64,000 nucleotides of DNA from Australimonas brisbanensis (GTDB lineage Bacteria > Chloroflexota > Dehalococcoidia > Lucifugimonadales > Australimonadaceae): the NCBI GenBank assembly GCA_038147155.1, contig JAYQTA010000010.1, positions 9,797 to 73,796 on the forward strand, in the 5' to 3' direction. The notes under the pieces were generated by a model. That model ran no database searches. It saw only the letters and a program-made list of their open reading frames with translations, and was not told the DNA's origin. The number at the start of each line of letters is the position of its first letter. The stretch's first letter is position 1. Below, one piece after another: positions 52,081 through 58,480 of the stretch. A program made the position numbers and the translations under genes.

Positions 52081-52110
52081 AAGGCCCCGCACCAACCGGT
52101 GCGGGGCCTT
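52081..52110. terminator. Rho-independent terminator, bidirectional
   Basis: A 13-bp perfect stem (52081-52093 with 52098-52110), 4-base loop, flanked by TTTT on the right and AAAA-like bases on the left. It lies between tRNA-Trp and the convergent secreted-protein gene and can serve both. Confidence 0.9.
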
Positions 52111-52137
52111 TTCGTTCACGTCTGCGTCGAGGGGCGG

Positions 52138-52938
52138 TTAGTCGCGGTCGCGCCCGCGCTCGTACCCACGGTCGGAGCGCTTGGAGTCGCCCTTGCCCTC
52201 GGACTTGTGCTCATCGTCCTTGCCGTTCTCCCGGCCCTTGTCGGAACGGGAGTCCTCGCCACGGTCACCGTCCGTGTAGGCGCCGGTGATCTCGAAGGTG
52301 GCGTTCTCGTCGTACAGGCACCCGGAGGCGTACACCGTCAGGGCTCCGCCGGCGGGGTTCACGGCCCGCAGGTCACCGTCGGCGTCCTGCACCGCCCAGC
52401 CCCCGAGGTCGACGATGTTCAGAGCCAGGGCGTAGGGGTTGGTGGCGGGGTTGAAGCAGGCGGGGTTGATGAACACCTGGCTCTGGATCACCGCCGCGTA
52501 GCCCGCGGTGACGGAGTCGTCGTCCTCACCCGCGGTGAGGGTGCCCCACGCCAGGCCGATGCCGGGGACGGCGGGCGTGCTGATGGGTGGGAAGAGGCTC
52601 GCCACATCGGCGGTGAACCAGGAGTTCTGGTTCACGGTCACATCCGCGTCCTCCAGGTCGTCCCAGTCGGTCACGTCGATGCTGCCGGTGAACACCTGGC
52701 CGGTGGTCAGGTTGCCCGGAGTGCTCGGGCCGACGATGCCCAGGACCGTGTTGTACAGGTCGGCGGGCACGTACGGTTGCGCAGCGGCGACGGTGGTCAC
52801 CACGGAGGGATTGGTGCTCTGCTGGTCCAGCGTGCCCTGCGCCACGAAGGGCGTGAGGGTTGCTGCGAGTACCGTGCCGGTGAGCGCGCCGACCGCCAGT
52901 AGTGCCATCGTGAGCGCGGTGATGAGTCTGCGGGACAT
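52138..52938 (-). CDS. Secreted protein with charged low-complexity tail
   Basis: A 266-residue exported protein I do not recognise. It has a clear signal peptide (MSRRLITALTMALLAVGALTG, cleavage probably after VLAA near residue 26). The mature part is rich in Thr/Val/Asp and beta-like (TGSIDVTDWDDLEDADVTV). Residues from about 225 to the end form a hydrophilic tail of Asp/Arg/Lys/Gly/Ser with repeated DRGxxxGR-like motifs. Two Cys could form a disulfide. A surface or matrix role is plausible. The ATG has GGGAG at 7 bases. Confidence 0.7.
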   Translation of the reverse strand: MSRRLITALTMALLAVGALTGTVLAATLTPFVAQGTLDQQSTNPSVVTTVAAAQPYVPADLYNTVLGIVGPSTPGNLTTGQVFTGSIDVTDWDDLEDADVTVNQNSWFTADVASLFPPISTPAVPGIGLAWGTLTAGEDDDSVTAGYAAVIQSQVFINPACFNPATNPYALALNIVDLGGWAVQDADGDLRAVNPAGGALTVYASGCLYDENATFEITGAYTDGDRGEDSRSDKGRENGKDDEHKSEGKGDSKRSDRGYERGRDRD

Positions 52939-53136
52939 GGTTGAACTCCCTGTTCTCACTGGAGCCGAACCGATGCTAGGGCACCTGGCCGCGACCCACA
53001 TCACCCAAAAGGACGGTTGGACCACGCGTGCCTCTCGCGGGGCATCGTACCAACGGGAACGCACGTGTGCTCAAAGGTTCGGTTAAGAATGCGTAAGAAG
53101 CGGGGAACCGCCGTCACGGCACCGGCGGCGTCTGGG

Positions 53137-53166
53137 TTGGCAACGGTATGGGGCCGAACGTAGAAT
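53137..53166 (+). promoter_or_regulatory. Promoter of the tRNA-Leu/tRNA-Cys unit
   Basis: TTGGCA at 53137-53142 and TAGAAT at 53161-53166 with an 18-bp spacer lie 37 bp before tRNA-Leu. This matches a sigma70-type promoter and the TAGAAT -10 seen upstream of several other genes here. Confidence 0.55.
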
Positions 53167-53202
53167 GGTGCCTCGTGGCCGGGTTGCTTCGGTCGCGCAC
53201 CT

Positions 53203-53289
53203 GCCGAGGTGGTGGAATTGGTAGACACGCTGTCTTGAGGGGGCAGTGGGAGCGATCCCGTAAGAGTTCAAATCTCTTCCTCGGCACCA
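53203..53289 (+). tRNA. tRNA-Leu(GAG)
   Basis: Class II tRNA with a long variable arm. Acceptor GCCGAGG/CCTCGGC, anticodon stem CTGTC/GGCAG with loop TTGAGGG and anticodon GAG, T-arm AGTTCAAATCT. The CCA end is encoded at 53287-53289. Confidence 0.95.
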
Positions 53290-53315
53290 ATTTTCCATCA
53301 ACCCGCCCGATACTG

Positions 53316-53391
53316 GGCGACGTAGCCAAGTGGTTAAGGCGGAGGTCTGCAAAACCTCTATTCGGCGGTTCGATTCCGCCCGTCGCCTCCA
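53316..53391 (+). tRNA. tRNA-Cys(GCA)
   Basis: Acceptor GGCGACG/CGTCGCC, anticodon stem GAGGT/ACCTC with loop CTGCAAA and anticodon GCA, T-arm CGGTTCGATTCCG. The CCA end is encoded. It lies 26 bp after tRNA-Leu, so both are probably on one transcript. Confidence 0.96.
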
Positions 53392-53400
53392 GCAAGAACG

Positions 53401-53426
53401 GAGGGCCCCGCACCGCGGGGGCCCTC
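53401..53426 (+). terminator. Terminator after tRNA-Cys
   Basis: An 11-bp G+C stem with one bulged G and loop ACC, followed by a pyrimidine-rich TCTTCTGTCC. It ends the tRNA-Leu/tRNA-Cys transcript. Confidence 0.75.
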
Positions 53427-53456
53427 TCTTCTGTCCACGCTCGCTGCGCTCGCTTC

Positions 53457-54368
53457 CTACCCCCAGTGCTGCATCAGGGTGATGAGCACGGTGAGGGTGC
53501 CGAGGGATGCCAGCGTGGTGGCGACCACGGCCGAGGTGACGAACCGCGGCTCGGCCTTGAATTCGGTGGCAAGGATGGTGGTGAACACCCCGGTGGGCAT
53601 GCCGGAGACCACCACCACCGTGGCCAGCGCCACGCCCTCCAGCCCCGCGGCCAACGCGATGCCCAACGCGATAGCGGGGCCCACCAGAAGGCGCACGCCC
53701 ACGGCGAGGATGAGCGAGCGCCAGCGCGCCCAGTCGATACCCTGGCTCAGCTGGAAGCCCAGTATCAGCAGCATGATGGGGATGGCTGACTGCCCCAGCA
53801 TCTCCAGCGGCCGGGCGATGGCGAAGGGCAGCGTCACTCCGCTGCCCCGCAGGGCGAGGCCCACGAAGGCGCCGTACATCATGGGCATGCGGGATACCTG
53901 GCGCACGGCGCTGCTCATGGACGCCCCGCCGGAGCGCGCCGCCACCACGCCGCCCACCAGCCAGCCCGTGGCCGACTGGGTGACGAACAGGATCACTGCG
54001 ACCGCCAGCCCCGGTTCACCGAAGGCGAGCAGGGTGATGGGCAGGGCCATGTTGCCCGCGTTGGGGAAGCCGGTGCCCAGGATGAACCCCGCCTGGAGCG
54101 CCCGTGGGTGGCGCAGCGCCCCGCTCACCAGCGCGGCGCCCACCAGCCCCGCCAGGGTGGCGGCCAGGGAGACGCCCACCACGCGCAGCGAGGCACCCGG
54201 CTGGATGTCGGCGTTGAGCACGGAGTTGATCACCAGCGCGGGGGCGAGCAGGTAGAGCATCAGCTGGGAAAGCGGCCCCACGGGCAGCTTGCGCCAGCGC
54301 TGCAGGCCTGCGCCTGCGCCGGCCACCATGAAGGTGGGCAGGATGACACGGAGGAAGACGTCGAGCAC
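53457..54368 (-). CDS. AEC (auxin efflux carrier) family transporter
   Basis: A 303-residue, roughly ten-helix carrier. Diagnostic segments are LYLLAPALVINSVL, GTGFPNAGNMALPITLLAFGE (residues 90-115 region) and GMPTGVFTTILATEF with the helix-breaking Pro. Relatives transport malate, malonate or other organic acids. GTG at 54368 is the best start; there is no strong ribosome site, and longer reading adds low-complexity sequence. It diverges from the ammonium transporter region. Confidence 0.8.
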   Translation of the reverse strand: MLDVFLRVILPTFMVAGAGAGLQRWRKLPVGPLSQLMLYLLAPALVINSVLNADIQPGASLRVVGVSLAATLAGLVGAALVSGALRHPRALQAGFILGTGFPNAGNMALPITLLAFGEPGLAVAVILFVTQSATGWLVGGVVAARSGGASMSSAVRQVSRMPMMYGAFVGLALRGSGVTLPFAIARPLEMLGQSAIPIMLLILGFQLSQGIDWARWRSLILAVGVRLLVGPAIALGIALAAGLEGVALATVVVVSGMPTGVFTTILATEFKAEPRFVTSAVVATTLASLGTLTVLITLMQHWG

Positions 54369-54449
54369 GGGGGACCCCGGCGGCGGGATGCACCGCAGTC
54401 TAGCGGCGCATCCGCCCGCGCGCCAGGCGCTGGGCCGGCGGGGCAGGCT

Positions 54450-54487
54450 GTAACACGGACGAAACAACTCTGTAATACTGCTGAAAT
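54450..54487 (+). promoter_or_regulatory. GlnR-box-like operator upstream of amt
   Basis: GTAAC (54450-54454), GAAAC (54461-54465), GTAAT (54472-54476) and GAAAT (54483-54487), each separated by exactly 6 bases. This fits the actinobacterial GlnR consensus (gTnAc-n6-GaAAc, twice). The position 50-87 bp before the amt start suits an activator site at the promoter. Confidence 0.65.
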
Positions 54488-54536
54488 AGGATGCTCACGC
54501 CGCCGCTGTGGCGGACATCTCACTCGGGAGGTTGCC

Positions 54537-55736
54537 TTGGGTGCCGCAGACACGGCATGGCTCTTGATGTCCAGCGCACTGGTGCTCTTTATGACGCCGG
54601 GCCTCGCCTTCTTCTACGGCGGATTGGTTCGCGGTCGCAACGTCATCAGCACGGTGATGCTCAGCTTCATGAGCATGGCCGTCGTCTCGGTGGTGTGGGT
54701 GCTGTGGGGATTCTCACTGGCCTTCAGCGGGGATGGACCGCTGCTGGGGAACCTGGCGCTGGTGGGGCTGAAGGGTATGGCTCCCGATGAGCAGATGCTC
54801 TTCGCCATCTTCCAGATGATGTTCGCTATCATCACCCCGGCGCTCATCACGGGCGCGGTGGTGGAGCGGTTCAAGTTCACCACCTACCTGGTGTTCCTGG
54901 TGGCGTGGGTGACGCTGGTCTACGCGCCGGTGGCCCATTGGGTGTGGGCACCGGGCGGCTGGCTCTTCGAGATGGGTGTGCTGGACTTCGCGGGAGGTAC
55001 GGTGGTGCACATCAACGCCGCCGCCGCCGCGCTGGTGGCCGCCTACCTGGTGCGCCGGCGCCGCAGCCCAGGTCTGGAGCCCTCCAACGTGCCCTATGTG
55101 GTGCTGGGCACCGGCATCCTGTGGTTCGGTTGGTTCGGCTTCAACGCTGGCTCCGGTCTGCGGGCCGATGGTTCGGCCATCAACGCCTTCATGGTCACCA
55201 ACACCTCCGGCGCCACCGCGGCGCTGACCTGGGGCCTCCTGTCCCAGTTCCAGCACAAGCGCATGAGCGCGGCGGGTGTGGCCACGGGCGCCGTGGCGGG
55301 CCTCGCGTCCATCACTCCGGCGGCGGGTTCGGTGGGGGTCATGGGGGCCATGGTGGTGGGGCTGGTGGCCGGCGGGCTGTGCTACGGGGCGGTGCTGCTA
55401 CGTCCGCGCTTCAAGCTGGACGACTCGCTGGACGTGTTCGCCGTCCACGGCGTGGGCAGTATCTGGGGGATGCTGGCGGCAGGCATCTTCACGGTGGGCG
55501 CCTTCGTCGGTGCGGAGAAGGGCGGGCTCATCGAGGGCAACATCGCCCAGCTGGGCACCCAGGTCATCGGCATCGTCGTGACCCTGGTCTACTCGCTGGT
55601 TGCCAGCTTCATCATCCTCAAGGTGCTGGACGTGATCCCTGGCCTGGGGCTGCGGGTCAGCGAGCGTGCGGAGGACCAGGGCCTGGACATTGCATCCCAC
55701 GGTGAGCGTGCGGTGGTGCACGACGGGGCCGACTAG
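54537..55736 (+). CDS. amt: Ammonium transporter (first copy)
   Basis: A 399-residue Amt/MEP channel with 11 helices and no cleaved signal peptide. The pore twin histidines are H158 (GGTVVHIN) and H304 (DVFAVHGVGSIWG). GILWFGWFGFNAGS and the Phe/Trp gate regions are conserved. The start is TTG at 54537 with GGGAGG 5 bases upstream. It is followed by a PII gene, the usual partner that blocks the channel under nitrogen excess, and is preceded by a GlnR-like box, so nitrogen control is likely. Confidence 0.93.
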   Translation: MGAADTAWLLMSSALVLFMTPGLAFFYGGLVRGRNVISTVMLSFMSMAVVSVVWVLWGFSLAFSGDGPLLGNLALVGLKGMAPDEQMLFAIFQMMFAIITPALITGAVVERFKFTTYLVFLVAWVTLVYAPVAHWVWAPGGWLFEMGVLDFAGGTVVHINAAAAALVAAYLVRRRRSPGLEPSNVPYVVLGTGILWFGWFGFNAGSGLRADGSAINAFMVTNTSGATAALTWGLLSQFQHKRMSAAGVATGAVAGLASITPAAGSVGVMGAMVVGLVAGGLCYGAVLLRPRFKLDDSLDVFAVHGVGSIWGMLAAGIFTVGAFVGAEKGGLIEGNIAQLGTQVIGIVVTLVYSLVASFIILKVLDVIPGLGLRVSERAEDQGLDIASHGERAVVHDGAD

Positions 55737-55811
55737 ACTCCCTCTGCGTGCGGGTGAGGACTACAATCGCTCCCGTCCGCCGCGCAGAGCGGTGGCGGGG
55801 AGGCATACACC

Positions 55812-56162
55812 ATGATTAGTATCGAGGCCATCGTGCGGCCGGAGTGCGTGAACCAGGTCGCCGAGGCGCTGGAGCAGGCCGGTTGTCAGGGCTTCTACTA
55901 CTACAACATCACCGGCCAGGGCCGGCAGCGGGGCGTAGAGGTGTTCGTGGGGCGCGGGGGCAGATGGCCCACCGTTCCTCCATCCCGAAGACGCTGATCC
56001 ACCGTGGTGGATGAGTCCATGAAGGAGAAGGTCATCGCCGCCATCGTGGAGGCGGCCCGCTCGCCGGGCGACGGCGAGATCGGCGATGGCAAGATCTTCG
56101 TCACCCCGGTGCTGGATGCGGTGCGCGTGCGCACCGGCGAGCACGGGAACGCGGCCATCTGA
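55812..56162 (+). pseudogene. glnK: PII protein gene (first copy), frame broken by two indels
   Basis: The frame starts MISIEAIVRPECVNQ with GGGGAGG upstream and matches a PII protein up to VEVFVGRGG. There one G is missing from a G-run relative to copy two (near 55961), then two bases (GC) are missing near 55999, a net loss of 3. The original frame returns and ends IFVTPVLDAVRVRTGEHGNAAI. Between the indels a TGA at about 55995 stops translation at 61 residues. Either the gene is dead or the sequence has assembly errors. Confidence 0.75.
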
Positions 56163-56184
56163 ACCACAGCCAGGGCAACGTAGC

Positions 56185-56222
56185 GAACGAGGGGGCCAGC
56201 GCATGCGCCGGCCCCCTCGTTC
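56185..56222 (+). terminator. Terminator after first amt-glnK unit
   Basis: A 13-bp perfect stem (56185-56197 with 56210-56222) with an inner short stem, followed by TTCGTTC. It separates the two amt-glnK units. Confidence 0.85.
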
Positions 56223-56253
56223 TTCGTTCAGCTGCTGTGCTAGCCGATAAAAC

Positions 56254-56280
56254 GTAACAGATTCGTAATCTGGGGGAAAC
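56254..56280 (+). promoter_or_regulatory. Partial GlnR-box-like operator upstream of second amt
   Basis: GTAAC (56254), GTAAT (56265) and GAAAC (56276), again with exact 6-base gaps. The last two form one full GlnR-type half pair; the fourth pentamer is missing. It lies 56-82 bp before the second amt start. Confidence 0.5.
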
Positions 56281-56335
56281 ACCGGCGCAAAACCCGCCTG
56301 CCAGCATGGTACCCATCTCGTTCCGGAGGGTTCCC

Positions 56336-57535
56336 ATGAGTGCTGCAGATACGGCGTGGCTGTTGGTGGCGAGCGCCCTGGTGTTGCTGATGACACCGGG
56401 CCTCGCGTTCTTCTATGGCGGGCTGGTGCGCGGGCGCAACATCATCAGCACCATCATGCTCAGCTTCATGAGCATGGCGGTGGTCTCGGTGGTGTGGGTG
56501 CTGTGGGGGTACTCCCTCGCCTTCGGTGAGGGGACGGCCCTGCTGGGAGACCTCTCCCTCCTGGGGCTCAAGGGTATGGAACCGGGCGATGACATGCTCT
56601 TCGCCATCTTCCAGATGATGTTCGCTATCATCACCCCGGCGCTCATCACGGGCGCGGTGGTGGAGCGGTTCAAGTTCACTACCTACCTGGTGTTCCTGGT
56701 GGCGTGGGTGACGCTGGTGTACGCACCGGTGGCCCACTGGGTGTGGGCGGGCAACGGTTGGTTGTTCGAGCTGGGGGCGCTGGACTTCGCGGGCGGCACG
56801 GTGGTGCACATCAACGCGGCCATCGCGGCGGTAGCTGCTGCGGCGCTCATCGGCAAGCGGCGCAACCCAGGCCTTGAGCCCGGCAACGTGCCCTATGTGG
56901 TAATGGGCGCGGGCATCCTGTGGTTCGGCTGGTTCGGCTTCAACGCCGGCTCTGGTCTCGCGGCCAACGCGGTGGCGGTGAACGCCTTCCTGGTGACCAA
57001 CACCGCTGCTGCCACCGCGGCGCTAACCTGGGGGCTCCTGTCCCAGTTCCAGCACAAGCGCATGAGCGCAGCGGGCGTCGCCACGGGCGCCGTGGCGGGC
57101 CTGGTGGCCATCACCCCGGCGGCGGGTGCGGTTGGTGTGATGGGCGCCCTGGGTATCGGCCTGGGCGCGGGGCTGCTGTGCTACGGGGCGGTGCTGCTAC
57201 GTCCGCGCCTCAAGCTGGACGACTCGCTGGACGTGTTCGCCGTCCACGGCGTCGGCGGCATCTGGGGGGCGCTGGCCACGGGCATCTTCACCGTGGGGGC
57301 CTACGTCGGTGCGGACAAGGGCGGGCTGATCGAGGGCAACGTCGCCCAGCTGGGCACTCAGGCCATCGGCGTCATCGCGACGCTGGCCTACTCCCTGGTG
57401 GCCTCGCTCATCATCCTCAAGGTGCTGGACGTGATCCCGGGACTGGGGCTGCGGGTCAGCGAGCGCGAGGAGGATCAGGGCCTGGACATCGCCGCCCACG
57501 GTGAGCGTGCGGTGGTGCACGACGGGGCCGACTAG
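56336..57535 (+). CDS. amt: Ammonium transporter (second copy)
   Basis: A 399-residue Amt channel, the same length as the first copy and very similar, including an identical C-terminus GERAVVHDGAD. Twin histidines are present in GGTVVHIN and DVFAVHGVGGIWG. ATG at 56336 has CCGGAGGG 6 bases upstream. DNA differences from copy one are scattered and often at third positions, so the duplication is not new. A PII gene follows 79 bp on. Confidence 0.93.
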   Translation: MSAADTAWLLVASALVLLMTPGLAFFYGGLVRGRNIISTIMLSFMSMAVVSVVWVLWGYSLAFGEGTALLGDLSLLGLKGMEPGDDMLFAIFQMMFAIITPALITGAVVERFKFTTYLVFLVAWVTLVYAPVAHWVWAGNGWLFELGALDFAGGTVVHINAAIAAVAAAALIGKRRNPGLEPGNVPYVVMGAGILWFGWFGFNAGSGLAANAVAVNAFLVTNTAAATAALTWGLLSQFQHKRMSAAGVATGAVAGLVAITPAAGAVGVMGALGIGLGAGLLCYGAVLLRPRLKLDDSLDVFAVHGVGGIWGALATGIFTVGAYVGADKGGLIEGNVAQLGTQAIGVIATLAYSLVASLIILKVLDVIPGLGLRVSEREEDQGLDIAAHGERAVVHDGAD

Positions 57536-57614
57536 TCCGCTCAAACCATCGGTTCAGCGGGAAACGACTATCAGCAACCGCTCCCGGCGTGGCCGGGAGC
57601 GGGGAGGAAATCAG

Positions 57615-57966
57615 ATGATCAGCATCGAGGCTATCGTGCGGCCGGAGCGCGTGAACCAGGTCGCCGAGGCGCTGGAGCAGGCCGGTTGTCAGGGCTTCTA
57701 CTACTACAACATCACCGGCCAGGGCCGGCAGCGGGGCGTAGAGGTGTTCGTGGGGCGCGGGGGGCAGATGGCCCACCGTTCCTCCATCCCGAAGACGCTG
57801 ATCCGCACCGTGGTGGATGAGTCCATGAAGGAGAAGGTCATCGCCGCCATCGTGGAGGCGGCCCGCTCGCCGGGCGACGGCGAGATCGGCGATGGCAAGA
57901 TCTTCGTCACCCGGTGCTGGATGCGGTGCGCGTGCGCACCGGCGAAACCGGGGGGACGCCATCTAG
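57615..57966 (+). pseudogene. glnK: PII protein gene (second copy), frameshifted near the 3' end
   Basis: The frame gives MISIEAIVRPERVNQVAEAL, then IVEAARSPGDGEIGDGKIFVT, the PII signature. At about 57911 a C is missing from a C-run compared with copy one, and the expected end (PVLDAVRVRTGETGGDAI, stop at 57964-57966) is reached only if a G is also restored in the G-run near 57950. Uncorrected, the frame runs on to 58118 across rpsO's leader. The T-loop lacks the usual modified Tyr (VGRGGQMAHRSS). GGGGAGG precedes the ATG. Confidence 0.75.
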
Positions 57967-57990
57967 CGTCTGCTTGCCGAGGCAGCGAGA

Positions 57991-58016
57991 GGGGCCAGGC
58001 GCACGCGCCTGGCCCC
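57991..58016 (+). terminator. Terminator after second amt-glnK unit
   Basis: An 11-12 bp G+C stem with a very small loop, followed by ATCTGTT. It separates the nitrogen genes from rpsO. Confidence 0.75.
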
Positions 58017-58111
58017 ATCTGTTGCGCAGCCCTTCCCCGCACTCCGGCGCCATGTATACTGACCCACGAACAAGTGAAGAGCGGAAGAAAACGGAGCGGT
58101 TCGCGAGAACG

Positions 58112-58378
58112 ATGCTAGACAGCGCAAAGAAGCAAGAGATCATCACGGAGTACCAGACCAAGCCGGGGGACACCGGGTCTGCCGAGGTGCAGGTGGCACT
58201 CCTCTCCGAGCGCATACGCGGGCTGACCGACCACCTCCGCACACACCACAAGGACCATGCCACGCGCAGGGGTCTCCTGAAGATGGTGGGCCAGCGGCGG
58301 CGGCTGCTGCGCTACCTCGCGAGCGAGGACGTGGCGCGCTACCGGTCAGTGATCAGCAGGCTGGGCCTGCGCAGATAG
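58112..58378 (+). CDS. rpsO: 30S ribosomal protein S15
   Basis: An 88-residue S15. Signature stretches are KPGDTGSAEVQVALLSERI and HHKDHATRRGLLKMVGQRRRLLRYL, the 16S rRNA-binding face. A TATACT -10-like hexamer lies at 58055-58060. The leader to the ATG is about 45 bases with no strong Shine-Dalgarno, and S15 commonly represses its own mRNA by binding the leader. It precedes pnp, the conserved bacterial order. Confidence 0.97.
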   Translation: MLDSAKKQEIITEYQTKPGDTGSAEVQVALLSERIRGLTDHLRTHHKDHATRRGLLKMVGQRRRLLRYLASEDVARYRSVISRLGLRR

Positions 58379-58386
58379 CAACCATG

Positions 58387-58410
58387 AAGTAGCACCCACG
58401 GGTGCTACTT
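58387..58410 (+). terminator. Hairpin between rpsO and pnp
   Basis: A perfect stem of about 10 bp (58387-58397 with 58400-58410) right after the rpsO stop, followed by CTGCT rather than a T-run. It could be a partial terminator or an RNase site, as found between rpsO and pnp in other bacteria. Confidence 0.7.
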
Positions 58411-58480
58411 CTGCTATCCGGCCCCCACATCCCCCCAGACCCCTGCTCCCTGCATGGACGTGCAAGAGGAGCGAACAGCC

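Noticed and set aside
55960..56000. TGA in the first glnK copy as selenocysteine
   Set aside because: The TGA appears only in a shifted frame between two indels; copy two shows the true frame without a stop, and there is no SECIS-like hairpin.
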